64,000 nt of DNA from Paenibacillus dendrobii (lineage in GTDB: Bacteria > Bacillota > Bacilli > Paenibacillales > Paenibacillaceae), in assembly GCF_009807035.1 (NCBI RefSeq), contig NZ_WUBI01000002.1:1-64000 (forward strand), in the 5' to 3' direction. This document shows, in pieces, positions 17,607-26,142 of this stretch. The notes below the pieces were generated by a model. The model saw nothing but the letters and a program-made list of their open reading frames with translations, was not told the origin of the DNA and ran no database searches. Position 1 is the first letter of the stretch. Each line of letters starts with the position of its first letter. A program made the translations under genes and the position numbers.

Positions 17607-18022
17607 TTTCCCCATTCCTCCATCACACCACATTCGATTTGTTACTACGAAATATATTCATGTGGTCAAGGATGTAGAAGGAAACCGGGAAACGTAACTG
17701 CACGCTGTCTTTATGAGTCGCGATTTCCGTTGTCCTGATAATTGAAGGCAAAGTCAATAGACCTGTTCCCTTTGCTCCTCTTCGTCATTGCAGGAGCATC
17801 TTTATATGGTATATCCAAAGAGGAACTGACTAGTATTAGCGGTTCCATGAATTTTATTGAAGCCAAAATAAGAATTGAATAAGGCATTCCCATTGTTGAT
17901 ATTTGGAATGAGCATTAATTTAGGCAGCAAGAAAAAAGTGAGCAGCAAGCACTCCACATGTGTCGTGCTGAGTGCAGAAGGTCAGAAAGAGGTGAGTGTT
18001 TTAGGGGTGTGCTAATCCCCCA
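17607..18022. other. Gene-poor stretch with possible gene remnants
   Basis: About 400 bases lack a convincing gene. On the plus strand there is an open frame 17742-17882 from a TTG without a ribosome site, encoding 46 residues with a hydrophobic run LFPLLLFVIAGASLYGI, and a 35-codon frame at 17908-18015. Both look like remnants or chance. No recognisable regulatory structure was found. Confidence 0.4.
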
Positions 18023-18721
18023 TTATCCTTGCCTTATGCGATTGACATTCCGATTCATCAGATGCCGAACAACCCGGCTATAAATCGTTTTCCTGAGCGG
18101 GCTGAGCCCTTGTTGATGAGTGAAGAAAAATACATCCGGACTGTTGTAAATCCCAAAATCCCGAACGATTCCTTCTTTTTGCACGTAGGTATCGTTTCCA
18201 TTCCAATAAATATCCGGATTTTGAAAATTTTCTGTAGCAACACCGTAGCCGCAAAATGAACCCGTACACTGTCTGAATTTTTGCTGAAGCTTGGTCAAGT
18301 AGGGAATATCCAGTATAAACCCTTCGATATTCAACCACTTGCCTTCATAAAGCACTTCAACCCAGCTGTGAACGATCTCCCGGGGCGACAGTTGGTAATA
18401 CCACCCTTTCATCGCTCCCTTTTGCAGTTTTTTATCAATGGCAAATCCATGCACACGACAAGGCACTCCCACAGCCCTTAGCAACGCCATAAAAAGCACA
18501 CCCTTTGTATTACACTGACCATAGCCATTCTGCAAGACTACGGATGCCGGAATATTATCCGCCCTGTTATAGCCGAACAGGATTTCGTCACGGACGTAGT
18601 TATAAATGCCAAGAATTTGTTCCTTCCTGTGCATATGATTCCACTGTCGACTGTGAATGACTTGCCGGATCAGTGGATGAGAATAGTTCAGCAATTCAGT
18701 TTCCTCCAAGTATGATTTCAT
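18023..18721 (-). CDS. Transglutaminase-like superfamily protein
   Basis: This protein of about 232 residues has the transglutaminase/cysteine protease-like core: the nucleophile cysteine in GYGQCNTKGVLFMALLRAVG and the histidine in IVHSWVEVLYEGKW. Where most members have a catalytic aspartate (typically WxxVDPT) this protein reads WLNIEGFILDIPY, so a glutamate may replace it. No signal peptide is seen. The ATG at 18721 has AAGGGGGTG six bases upstream, better than the GTG at 18730 that overlaps it. It follows the AraC regulator gene by 30 bp, so the two may be co-transcribed. The substrate is unknown. Confidence 0.8.
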   Translation of the reverse strand: MKSYLEETELLNYSHPLIRQVIHSRQWNHMHRKEQILGIYNYVRDEILFGYNRADNIPASVVLQNGYGQCNTKGVLFMALLRAVGVPCRVHGFAIDKKLQKGAMKGWYYQLSPREIVHSWVEVLYEGKWLNIEGFILDIPYLTKLQQKFRQCTGSFCGYGVATENFQNPDIYWNGNDTYVQKEGIVRDFGIYNSPDVFFFTHQQGLSPLRKTIYSRVVRHLMNRNVNRIRQG

Positions 18722-18751
18722 TGGAAACACCCCCTTGCACCAATTGTATGG

Positions 18752-19519
18752 TCAATGCAGGCAGGAAACTTCTAAAAAGACGCTATCTTTGCGAATATCC
18801 TTCGCCGTCATTCCCAGCAGCCGCTTGCTGGTGACGGCTAAATGCGACGGACTGTCAAATCCCGCCGCCATAGCCGCATCCGTAATGCTGAGCCCTTTAA
18901 AAATAAAATAAGTTGCCTTCTGAAGTTTGTGCAGCAGCATGTAGCCGCTAAGCGATATGCCTGTATTTTCTTTAAAGAGATGAGACAATCTGCTGTTGGA
19001 CAAACCTATTTGCCTAGCGAACAGACTTACGGAGTGTTCGGAGTTGGTGCAATCTTTAATAAGCTGTATAAACTCTCTTATTCTCGGATCAACAATAGTT
19101 GTATTTACATGCTCCACGCCCAATAGTTTCATAAGTTGTCCCAGAAATGAAAGATAACTGTCCGCGTCCTTAACACCAGGATACTCTATTTGCACAAATT
19201 CGCGAATGGTCTTCATCATCCCCGGCGGAAATGCATGATATTTCCGATTCTCTGTATATCGCTTAAAGCTTCCCGCCATCTCAGATGTGCTGTCCATCAG
19301 AAGAAGCAACAAGGGATGTCCCGCTCCTTTTAGTCGATGAACTACGTTGGAATTGATAACGACGCCGGAGCAAGTCATGCTTTGTCCCTCTATTTCAATT
19401 TCAAATTCGTCCTCCAAAGAAATGGTCACCTGTAAAAAAGAATGCCCATGCTTTTCCGCATCAATGGTATTGGATATTACCAGCAAGTGATGCTCCGCCC
19501 CATACAAAATCATCATCAT
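18752..19519 (-). CDS. AraC-family transcriptional regulator
   Basis: The protein of about 255 residues has an N-terminal cupin-like sensing region and a C-terminal double helix-turn-helix. The latter shows SVSLFARQIGLSNSRLSHLF for the first helix pair and SITDAAMAAGFDSPSHLAVT for the second. The start at 19519 (ATG ATG ATG) is favoured because GGAGTG lies six bases upstream; the longer frame adds 13 residues. It precedes the transglutaminase-like gene on the same strand and may control it. The inducer is unknown. Confidence 0.88.
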   Translation of the reverse strand: MMMILYGAEHHLLVISNTIDAEKHGHSFLQVTISLEDEFEIEIEGQSMTCSGVVINSNVVHRLKGAGHPLLLLLMDSTSEMAGSFKRYTENRKYHAFPPGMMKTIREFVQIEYPGVKDADSYLSFLGQLMKLLGVEHVNTTIVDPRIREFIQLIKDCTNSEHSVSLFARQIGLSNSRLSHLFKENTGISLSGYMLLHKLQKATYFIFKGLSITDAAMAAGFDSPSHLAVTSKRLLGMTAKDIRKDSVFLEVSCLH

Positions 19520-19611
19520 CCAATCACTCCATGCTCTACTCCATATGGCCCGGCACAAAGATGTCTACAAAAATGACAGCTTACTAATGTCCCCCATATG
19601 TCTATTGATAC

Positions 19612-19642
19612 AACAAAAGCCCGTACCGTGTGAGGGTAGGGC
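19612..19642 (-). terminator. Terminator of rlmD
   Basis: On the minus strand GCCCTACC pairs with GGTACGGGC with one bulged base, followed by TTTTG. It lies 35 bp after the rlmD stop. Confidence 0.55.
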
Positions 19643-19675
19643 CTCAACTTGCAGGTAAATGCGGCTCTTAAAATG

Positions 19676-21271
19676 CTACTTCCTTATGAGCAACGCACAG
19701 CACTCCACATGACTCGTCTGCGGAAACATATCCACCGGCTGTACCCATTCGATCTTATAACCCCCGCTGAGGAGTACCTGGCAGTCTTTTGCCAAGGTAG
19801 CCGGATTACATGATACGTACACCAGCCGCTTCGGCTTGGATTTCACGATCGCGTCCAGAAGCGGTCGTTCACAGCCGGTGCGCGGCGGGTCGACCACCAC
19901 AACGTCGGGGCGAATGCCACGGCTCACCCAATCGGGCAGCAGTTGTTCGGCACGTCCCTCATAGAAATGGGCGTTATCTACGCCCGTGGATTTGGCGTTA
20001 TCGCGGGCATCCAGCACGGCCTCGGGGATCAGCTCAATCCCGCGGACCTCCTGCGCGAATGGTGCCAGCCACAGGCCGATTGTACCTGTACCGCAGTATG
20101 CATCGACCACAAGCTCCGAGCCGCTAAGATCGGCAGCTTCCTGCACGGCATTATACAGCTTGACCGTTTGCTCCGGATTCAGCTGGAAGAATGCGCGCGG
20201 GGACAAGGCAAAACGAACGTCGCCAAGCGACTCCTCCAGCTGCTCTGATCCCCACAGGATGACTGTTTTATTGCCAAAGACAAGCGGTGATTTGCCTTTG
20301 TGAATATTCTGCGCAACCGTAATCACCATCGGCAGTCGCTCGCGGATCAGCTCAACCAGCCGTTTCGAGTCCGGCAAGCGGTCTGTGGATGTAATAAACG
20401 TCAGCTGCACCTTACCTGTAGCCTGACCTACGCGAGCCACGATGGTGCGGACCGCGCCATCGCGGTTTCGCTCATTGTAGACCGGAATCTGAAGCTCTTC
20501 CATCACTTCCTTGACCTGCTCCATGACGCGGTTCACCACGGGATGCTGAATCGGACAGCCGCTGATGTCGATCAGACGGTGCGAGCCCGCTGCATACAGC
20601 CCTGCGATGATATCTTCACCTTCACGTCCTGCTTGAAGCTGTGCCTTATTTCGGTACCCCCATGGATTGTCCATTCCAAAGATCGGCCGAAGAGGGATCT
20701 CCTGCAGTTTGGCATAACGCTGAAAGGATTCCCGTACGATTTCTTCCTTGGCCTGCAGCTGGGACGCATAGGTCATATGCTGAAGCTGGCAGCCGCCGCA
20801 GATACCGTATACGGGGCACGGCGGCTCTTGCCGCTGGGCTGAGCGCTTCTCAATTTCAATGATTTCTCCGTTCAAATAACCCGATTCGACCCGGGTCACT
20901 TTTGCTTTGACGACTTCATCCGGCAGCGCTCCATCGATAAAAACAGCCTTGCGGCGGTAATATCCGACACCTTCTCCGTTGATCCCGATCCGTTTAATGG
21001 TCACGATGATCCGATCCCCGGTCTTCACGGTCTCCGCTGAAGCAGACTGCTGATTCATGGGATGCTTCTGGCGATATGTCGCCTGCTTACTTCTTGTTGC
21101 TGAATGAGGTTTCCCCTGCTGCTGTTGTTTGGGATGGGCAGCCTTTTTCCGGGTCGGTGGAGCCATTGCGGGCTTACCAGCCCGCTTGTCCTGGCCGCCG
21201 CCTGCCTCGCGCCCCTCCGCCTTGTTGTGTGTTCTCTCAGCCATCCTCCGTAATCGCTCCGTTTCCTTCAT
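19676..21271 (-). CDS. rlmD: 23S rRNA (uracil-5-)-methyltransferase
   Basis: This 531-residue enzyme of the RumA/RlmCD family methylates uracil C5 in 23S rRNA using SAM. It has a TRAM RNA-binding domain (about 85-140, GINGEGVGYYRRKAVFIDGA), an iron-sulfur cysteine cluster CPVYGICGGCQLQH, the SAM motif DAYCGTGTIGLWLA, DPPRTGC, and the catalytic cysteine in YVSCNPATLAKDC. Unusually, about 75 basic, glutamine- and alanine-rich residues precede the TRAM domain, probably disordered and RNA-binding. A start inside that extension cannot be excluded. It is transcribed alone and has its own terminator. Confidence 0.92.
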   Translation of the reverse strand: MKETERLRRMAERTHNKAEGREAGGGQDKRAGKPAMAPPTRKKAAHPKQQQQGKPHSATRSKQATYRQKHPMNQQSASAETVKTGDRIIVTIKRIGINGEGVGYYRRKAVFIDGALPDEVVKAKVTRVESGYLNGEIIEIEKRSAQRQEPPCPVYGICGGCQLQHMTYASQLQAKEEIVRESFQRYAKLQEIPLRPIFGMDNPWGYRNKAQLQAGREGEDIIAGLYAAGSHRLIDISGCPIQHPVVNRVMEQVKEVMEELQIPVYNERNRDGAVRTIVARVGQATGKVQLTFITSTDRLPDSKRLVELIRERLPMVITVAQNIHKGKSPLVFGNKTVILWGSEQLEESLGDVRFALSPRAFFQLNPEQTVKLYNAVQEAADLSGSELVVDAYCGTGTIGLWLAPFAQEVRGIELIPEAVLDARDNAKSTGVDNAHFYEGRAEQLLPDWVSRGIRPDVVVVDPPRTGCERPLLDAIVKSKPKRLVYVSCNPATLAKDCQVLLSGGYKIEWVQPVDMFPQTSHVECCALLIRK

Positions 21272-21329
21272 GAATTCATTCTTTCACTATATCATAGTGG
21301 GGATTTTTCCCCAACGAACTTCCACTTTT

Positions 21330-21659
21330 TTAAGCAATCGGCGTTCCATTTGGTACAACCATATCCGGTTTCAGTAGCACCACATCGCCTTCCTCCGGCA
21401 CACCTCCCAAGACAAGCACTTCCGAATCAAACCCGGCAATCCTTCTCGGCGGAAAGTTCACCACTGCTGCCACTTGTCTGCCAATAAGCTGATCAGGAGC
21501 ATACCTGTTGGTGATTTGCGCCGAAGACTTCTTGATCCCGAGCTCGCCAAAATCAATCTCCAGCTTGATCGCAGGCTTCCGTGCTTTCGTGAAAACTTCC
21601 GCCTTCGTAATCGTCCCGATGCGAATATCCAATTTCAATAAATCCTCTATCGTTGCCAT
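21330..21659 (-). CDS. csaA: CsaA-type tRNA-binding-domain chaperone
   Basis: The 109-residue protein consists of a single EMAP-II-like tRNA-binding domain. It begins [17 protein letters not shown] and ends with [19 protein letters not shown], matching CsaA in length and pattern. CsaA has export-linked chaperone activity and binds tRNA-like ligands as a dimer. The start at 21659 is chosen on family length; the same frame runs open to 21956, but that part crosses a terminator hairpin and is arginine-rich nonsense. The ribosome site is weak. Confidence 0.9.
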   Translation of the reverse strand: MATIEDLLKLDIRIGTITKAEVFTKARKPAIKLEIDFGELGIKKSSAQITNRYAPDQLIGRQVAAVVNFPPRRIAGFDSEVLVLGGVPEEGDVVLLKPDMVVPNGTPIA

Positions 21660-21736
21660 ATGTATCACGCTCACAGTATTCGAATATTTTAAGTCTCGTA
21701 TCATCTTAACAAACTGCCGCCAAGGGTACAAACCTT

Positions 21737-21913
21737 TTACGAATCCATAAGTTCCCTCCCCCAACAAAAAAGGAGCAGCATCTGCTCCTTCCCAAATGAA
21801 ATATATATTTCCCAGATCACCAGATGATGAACGTCTTCCGGTACGCTCTCCATCCATTCCGGTAGTGTGATCGTGTGTTCCACTTCCTTCAGCGACTCTC
21901 GTACGCCGTCCAC
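21737..21913 (-). CDS. Possible 58-residue protein
   Basis: An open frame from GTG at 21913 reads with natural codon choice ([20 protein letters not shown], then [20 protein letters not shown]). It is in the same frame as, and follows, the TGA of the multi-repeat membrane protein. The last third crosses a terminator hairpin, and the ribosome site is poor. It could be a small real gene, a remnant of a longer C-terminus, or chance. No family was recognised. Confidence 0.3.
   Translation of the reverse strand: MDGVRESLKEVEHTITLPEWMESVPEDVHHLVIWEIYISFGKEQMLLLFCWGRELMDS
21765..21790 (-). terminator. Terminator of the ECF/membrane-protein operon
   Basis: GGAGCAG and CTGCTCC arms (21772-21778 and 21782-21788) with a three-base loop are followed, on the minus strand, by a T run. 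It ends the operon of sigma factor, anti-sigma factor and membrane protein. Confidence 0.75.
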
Positions 21914-21952
21914 GACGCCTAGCGAGCTTAGCCCGGCGTCTTGGTGGGCACA

Positions 21953-23194
21953 TCATTTTCCACGGAACTTCTCCTCTCTGCCCTCACGCTTCTTGTCTGT
22001 TCCCACCATCAACTTGATGCCACCCGCAATCAGGAGTATTGAGATGATCGCCGGCTTCAAGTAATGATCGACTCTGTAGTCAATATATAAATTCGGGAAC
22101 CAGTTGCTAATGGCTGGGAACAGAATGCTGGTTGCCACATAATAGATTCCAAGCAGCATAAGCCCCACACCCAGCCAGCGCTGGTGATTCGAAATGCCTT
22201 CCACGATCGGGCGGTCAACCAGCGGCTCCCTGCCATACCGGCTCGTTTGCTGTAATCCGTCAAAGAACGAGAAGAACCAGATCAGCGGAATCAAAAAGAG
22301 AAAAAGCGATAAATGCAGCACATCCAGCACGTACACGCTGCCCAGGAAGATGACCATCAGCTGAAGCCCTCTCTTCTGCAGTCCAAGGTACATATGACCC
22401 GCACCCGGAAAAGCGGACAGCAGCGTAGCAATGACCTTGCTTCGCTTCCCGTCCTCGCGTCCCGCTTCCATATCATCGAACAGGCTTCGGTCTTGTATGA
22501 CTTCTCCTGCCTGCCGGCGGTGAATGAGCTGAACGGCATCAAACATGCAATACAGCCATATGATCGGAAGAACGCCCAGAAAGAGAAGGAAAATCGTGTG
22601 ACTGGTCAGGCCCGTCAGGAAAAACATAATTGTCCCAAGTCCGAAAAAGGCTATCAGGAACGACAATCCGCGCTGCATTAGACCCATGTGCAGATGGCCC
22701 AGCCCCGGGACGAAGGAGAGCAATATCGTGTAAAAGCGTTCGCTCTCGTAGCTCCGTACCGAGCCTGAAGGCGGAGGGTAAGGGGGCTGAAAGCCGTTCA
22801 TGCCAGGCTGCTCCATGCCTTCGAAAGTTTCCTGATCCGGATATCCGCCCATGCCTGCGTGGGGGTTGCCCGGGCCAGCGTAATGCGGATATCCGTTCGG
22901 TGCATAGCTCCCCGGTCCGTATGGTTGCTGCATGGGCGGGATCCGCAGCAGGTATACGATCAGATCCAGCATGCAGATGATCCACAGCAAGGCGGCGCAG
23001 AATGCCGTAAGTGCAAAGACCGCCCCTTCCCCATTACTGGCCACAAACAGCATGAATCCGAGCAGGATTCCCCCAAAGAACAGCAGCGGATATATGAATC
23101 CTCTTCCCTTTCTCCCCATATAATAGTGTCCCAGCCCCGGAATGAAATTGAGGATGAAGGCTGTCATTTTATTGCGGTACGGTTCCACATTCAT
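21953..23194 (-). CDS. Multi-pass membrane protein with triple TM2-like repeat
   Basis: The 413-residue protein contains three copies of a unit that begins F(I/V)PGLGHxxMGxxxRG, at about residues 17-33, 161-177 and 261-277 (the last as [16 protein letters not shown]). Each unit continues into a hydrophobic hairpin ending in W-x(2,3)-C/S-x-(L/F)D. A Pro/Gly/Tyr-rich linker (about 86-145) joins the first and second units. The C-terminal part (about 339-397) has two membrane segments like those of LiaF-type membrane domains. It is the last gene after an ECF sigma/anti-sigma pair, so it may be part of that envelope-stress circuit. The exact function is unknown. Confidence 0.8.
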   Translation of the reverse strand: MNVEPYRNKMTAFILNFIPGLGHYYMGRKGRGFIYPLLFFGGILLGFMLFVASNGEGAVFALTAFCAALLWIICMLDLIVYLLRIPPMQQPYGPGSYAPNGYPHYAGPGNPHAGMGGYPDQETFEGMEQPGMNGFQPPYPPPSGSVRSYESERFYTILLSFVPGLGHLHMGLMQRGLSFLIAFFGLGTIMFFLTGLTSHTIFLLFLGVLPIIWLYCMFDAVQLIHRRQAGEVIQDRSLFDDMEAGREDGKRSKVIATLLSAFPGAGHMYLGLQKRGLQLMVIFLGSVYVLDVLHLSLFLFLIPLIWFFSFFDGLQQTSRYGREPLVDRPIVEGISNHQRWLGVGLMLLGIYYVATSILFPAISNWFPNLYIDYRVDHYLKPAIISILLIAGGIKLMVGTDKKREGREEKFRGK

Positions 23195-23251
23195 CTATCC
23201 TTTCAAATTAATTAATATCCTGCAAATATCCAATATCCAACCTAATTCAGC

Positions 23252-23710
23252 TTAAGGCTTCATCCGGTCAAGCCAGCCCGTCGTCACTCTGACCAGCTCC
23301 TCGCTGTAAGAAACCCTGCCCGCATGTCCAGCTTGCTGCGGATCCAGCGTAAGCTTGTCGAACCATCCTGCCGAGAGGAAGATCAGCGTCAGGCAGGCAG
23401 CAATCGCGTAATGGAACATTCGGTGTTCATACCAGCGGCGGTTTCTGTCTTTCGGTTCCGCAGGTAAAGGATTGATTTTCTCTCCGGATGATCCGAGCTG
23501 GTCCATGACTTTGTTCGCAAAATGCTCCGGCTCTTCCAACGCGGGAAGCGCCTGCGCCTCCAAGTCCATGGCCTGCATATAAAGCGTAAAAGCCTGCTCA
23601 TCCGCAAGAAGAAGCGATTCCATCCACTCGGCACGCCTAGGCGAGACTTCACCTCGGATGTATGCAGCCCACTCTTCGGGCAGCGGTAATGCCTGCTTGT
23701 TCTCACTCAT
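23252..23710 (-). CDS. Putative anti-sigma factor, single membrane pass
   Basis: The 152-residue protein has an acidic cytoplasmic N-terminal half (PEEWAAYIRGEVSPRRAEWM) and one membrane segment at about 101-118 (FHYAIAACLTLIFLSAGW). A short extracytoplasmic tail follows. No HxxxCxxC zinc motif is present. It overlaps the ECF sigma gene by 8 bp, the usual arrangement for a sigma and its membrane antagonist, which is the main ground for the call. The downstream membrane protein probably belongs to the same system. Confidence 0.75.
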   Translation of the reverse strand: MSENKQALPLPEEWAAYIRGEVSPRRAEWMESLLLADEQAFTLYMQAMDLEAQALPALEEPEHFANKVMDQLGSSGEKINPLPAEPKDRNRRWYEHRMFHYAIAACLTLIFLSAGWFDKLTLDPQQAGHAGRVSYSEELVRVTTGWLDRMKP

Positions 23711-24239
23711 TCCACTCTTCCTCCTTCCAATGGGTACGAATCCAGCTTCTTGCCCGGTATAACCTCGACTCCACCGTTTTCACCGCAATATCCTGCTCTC
23801 TGGCGATTTGATCATAACTCTTTTCCTGTATATAAAATTGATTCAGAATATCCCGGTGCTGGGCAGGCAATTGGTCCATTTTTTTCTCTAAAAGCATCTT
23901 TTTCTCATGGCGGACCAGCTGCCCTAGCACATCTTCTTCCGCTGACGGCAAATGCTCGATCAGCTCGCCATCAGCCATTTGATCTTCCCGCCGCCTGTTC
24001 AGCCTGCGTTTGGCATCGATGGCTTTATGTACCGCGATGCGGGTAATCCATGTTTTGAACCCTTGGGAACGGTAATCCGGGAGAGATTTATAGACTTGCA
24101 AAAAAACTTCCTGCGCCGCGTCTTCCGCGTCTTTCTGTTCTCTAAGCACAGAATAGGCGGTTTGGAACACATGCTGCCCGTACTGCTCCACGAGCATCCG
24201 GAATGCAGCCTGGTCTCCGCGCCTGATTTGATCGATCAA
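23703..24239 (-). CDS. ECF RNA polymerase sigma factor
   Basis: This sigma-70 ECF protein of about 178 residues has region 2 (AFRMLVEQYGQHVFQTAYSV, DAEDAAQEVFLQVYKSL) and region 4 (LPAQHRDILNQFYIQEKSYD followed by the helix-turn-helix IAREQDIAVKTVESRLYRAR). The TTG at 24239 lies far from any ribosome site. A strong AAGGGGGAG instead stands just before an ATT at 24254, which would give the typical N-terminus xDEERLIDQIRRGD. ATT may be the real, rare start. It overlaps the anti-sigma gene. Confidence 0.9.
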   Translation of the reverse strand: MIDQIRRGDQAAFRMLVEQYGQHVFQTAYSVLREQKDAEDAAQEVFLQVYKSLPDYRSQGFKTWITRIAVHKAIDAKRRLNRRREDQMADGELIEHLPSAEEDVLGQLVRHEKKMLLEKKMDQLPAQHRDILNQFYIQEKSYDQIAREQDIAVKTVESRLYRARSWIRTHWKEEEWNE

Positions 24240-24427
24240 TCGTTCTTCGTCAATCTTTCTCTCCCCCTTCCCGTATCAATAGACGACATGGATTTTGTTA
24301 CCCCTGCATCTTTTCCAAAAAAATATTTCAAAAGAAAACAGCCACATATTCCTGCTGAACTGCGACCTGCCGAGAGTCACACTTCAGGGGAAATGGGCTG
24401 TGTTGTTCTTATTACAATGCTACTGAA

Positions 24428-25312
24428 TTATCTTTCCTGAACCGCCAGCTGGCGAATCAACGCCGGGAGCCAAGAACGCAAAGGCTGGAACTGGAATCCC
24501 AAGCGTTCGGCTTTATTCGTATCCATTACCCAAGAGTCAGGTACACCGAACGGAGATTGATCCTTATCGCCTGCCTGTTTGGAGATCAGCGCTTTCTTGC
24601 CGGTTTCCTTCTCGATCCAGCCGATCAGCTCGGACAGTTTGACATCTCCCTGGGAGCGTGCGTTAATCGGACCTTCGACGCGCTGGTTTTTCATCCAACT
24701 GAGGAAGGCTGCCGCCTCGCTTGAGGAGATAAAGCACATTTTCGCCTGTAGGTTCGGAATTCCGATCGGCTGCTCTTTTTTCACATGATCGATATGAAAC
24801 TCCAAACGTCCCGTATAGTCGTCTTCTCCAAGTACGATTGGAATGCGCACTGCGGCGACCGGAAAATCAGCATTTTGGAATAACACCGCCTCCGCCAGAC
24901 GTTTGCCTTCTCCGTACGAGAAATCATTTCTCCCGCCCATGGTGATCGGATAAATGTATGGGTTCACATCCTTCTCCTCATGCACACGGGAAGCAGGCTC
25001 GTAAACTGACAAGGTGGACGTTAGTATGTATCTTTTGACTTTTCCTTTGAATACATCACATGCATCCTGCGCAGCCTGAGGAGAATAGCAGATATTATCG
25101 TAGACGGTGTCCCACTCCCGGCCTTCCTCCACCGCTTTTGCCAGCGATTCTTTATTCTCGCGGTCCAACTGAATCCGTCCCACTCGATCACCGAAGCCGT
25201 CCTCCGTATTGCCGCGCGTGGCAATCGTAACCTTATGTCCTTCGTCCAGAAGAAGCTGGACAAGCCTTTTGCCGAAAAAACGCGTTCCGCCCAAAATTAA
25301 TATGTTCTTCAT
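24428..25312 (-). CDS. NAD-dependent epimerase/dehydratase-family SDR
   Basis: This 294-residue extended short-chain dehydrogenase/reductase has the NAD motif GGTRFFGKRLVQLLLDEGH at the N-terminus. The active-site region is atypical: STLSVYEP for the serine, then SYGEGKRLAE providing Tyr and Lys in YxxxK-like spacing. This resembles isoflavone-reductase/epimerase proteins common in Bacillaceae. The substrate is not evident. It is monocistronic, separated from dnaD by a terminator and from the sigma gene by 189 bases in which nothing was recognised. Confidence 0.85.
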   Translation of the reverse strand: MKNILILGGTRFFGKRLVQLLLDEGHKVTIATRGNTEDGFGDRVGRIQLDRENKESLAKAVEEGREWDTVYDNICYSPQAAQDACDVFKGKVKRYILTSTLSVYEPASRVHEEKDVNPYIYPITMGGRNDFSYGEGKRLAEAVLFQNADFPVAAVRIPIVLGEDDYTGRLEFHIDHVKKEQPIGIPNLQAKMCFISSSEAAAFLSWMKNQRVEGPINARSQGDVKLSELIGWIEKETGKKALISKQAGDKDQSPFGVPDSWVMDTNKAERLGFQFQPLRSWLPALIRQLAVQER

Positions 25313-25378
25313 CTATGGTCCTCCTCGTCTCTCGTCATGTTCATATATCATCATTTCATACTCTTTGTATTTTACCAC

Positions 25379-25415
25379 AAAAAACGTGTCTTCCGGATGT
25401 TCTCCGAAAGACACG
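25379..25415 (-). terminator. Terminator after dnaD
   Basis: CGTGTCTT at 25385-25392 pairs with AAGACACG at 25408-25415, and the minus strand continues with a run of T. It ends the hbd-ackA-asnS-dnaD transcript. Confidence 0.75.
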
Positions 25416-25427
25416 CTCCCGTGTCAT

Positions 25428-26129
25428 TTATGATCGTCCGCTGCTGCGGAATTTTTGCGTATAGGCTTTCGCGTCATTCACCGTCTTCACGCGATTTCGG
25501 CTCCATTCAAGCAGAATACGGTCAATATACCTGAAATGCACCTTACCGGCGAATACCGCTTCCTTTAGCGCCATCCGGATTAATTCTTCCGGGTAGCGGT
25601 CCTGGTCAATCCAGCCGGAGATCGTCTCGCATTCCATCGGCGACAGTGGCCGTCCGAACTCTTTTTCGAAAACGATAAACAGATTATGTCCTTCTTCCTG
25701 ATCAGATGTTTCATCAGGTTCCTGGCGTAACTTCTGGACAGGTTTGTTTTTCTCCTGAGCAGCCAAGCAGCGTCCCAGCATTTCGTATAGACCAGACAAA
25801 TTATAACGCTCATATTGAATGTTCCGCAGTTCGTCAAGCTCTTCGTCGATGCTGATCAAACCTGCTTTTAACAATTTCTGAAGATTATGCGCGATCGTCT
25901 GGGTCGAAGTGCCCGTGACCTCCTGCAGTTCTTCCAGTGTGGGAAAGTCCTTCTGCTCCACCTGTTTGAAAGAAATCAGATGAATCAGCAGAAGCGTCTC
26001 TTGATCGCTGAGCTTCAGCTTACGGTAATGTTGGAGCAGGACATACGGAATAACCGCCATGCCCGCTCCCAAACCGGATGAAGCCCCCTCAGCCCATGTC
26101 TTCCATCCTGCGCTGTCCATGAGCTTCAC
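25428..26129 (-). CDS. dnaD: DNA replication initiation protein DnaD
   Basis: The 233-residue protein has the DnaD layout. An N-terminal winged helix (about 30-100, LSDQETLLLIHLISFKQVEQ ... TGTSTQTIAHNLQKLLKAGL) drives oligomerisation. A C-terminal DnaB_2 domain (about 150-215) ends in the conserved YIDRILLEWSRNRVKTVNDA, the DNA-binding segment. It helps load the replicative helicase at origins. It directly follows asnS (13 bp), as in B. subtilis. Nth, usually next, is absent here. Confidence 0.93.
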   Translation of the reverse strand: MKLMDSAGWKTWAEGASSGLGAGMAVIPYVLLQHYRKLKLSDQETLLLIHLISFKQVEQKDFPTLEELQEVTGTSTQTIAHNLQKLLKAGLISIDEELDELRNIQYERYNLSGLYEMLGRCLAAQEKNKPVQKLRQEPDETSDQEEGHNLFIVFEKEFGRPLSPMECETISGWIDQDRYPEELIRMALKEAVFAGKVHFRYIDRILLEWSRNRVKTVNDAKAYTQKFRSSGRS

Positions 26130-26142
26130 CTCTCCTTATCTC

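Noticed and set aside
17711..17893. Minus-strand 60-residue frame
   Set aside because: No ribosome site or family resemblance; it lies in the gene-poor stretch.
21660..21956. Long N-terminal extension of csaA
   Set aside because: It is arginine-rich nonsense crossing a terminator hairpin; the 109-residue product is the normal family length.
24240..24300. ECF-like promoter (GTAAC ... CGTC) upstream of the first sigma gene
   Set aside because: The cores are only about 11 bases apart, several bases short of ECF promoter spacing.
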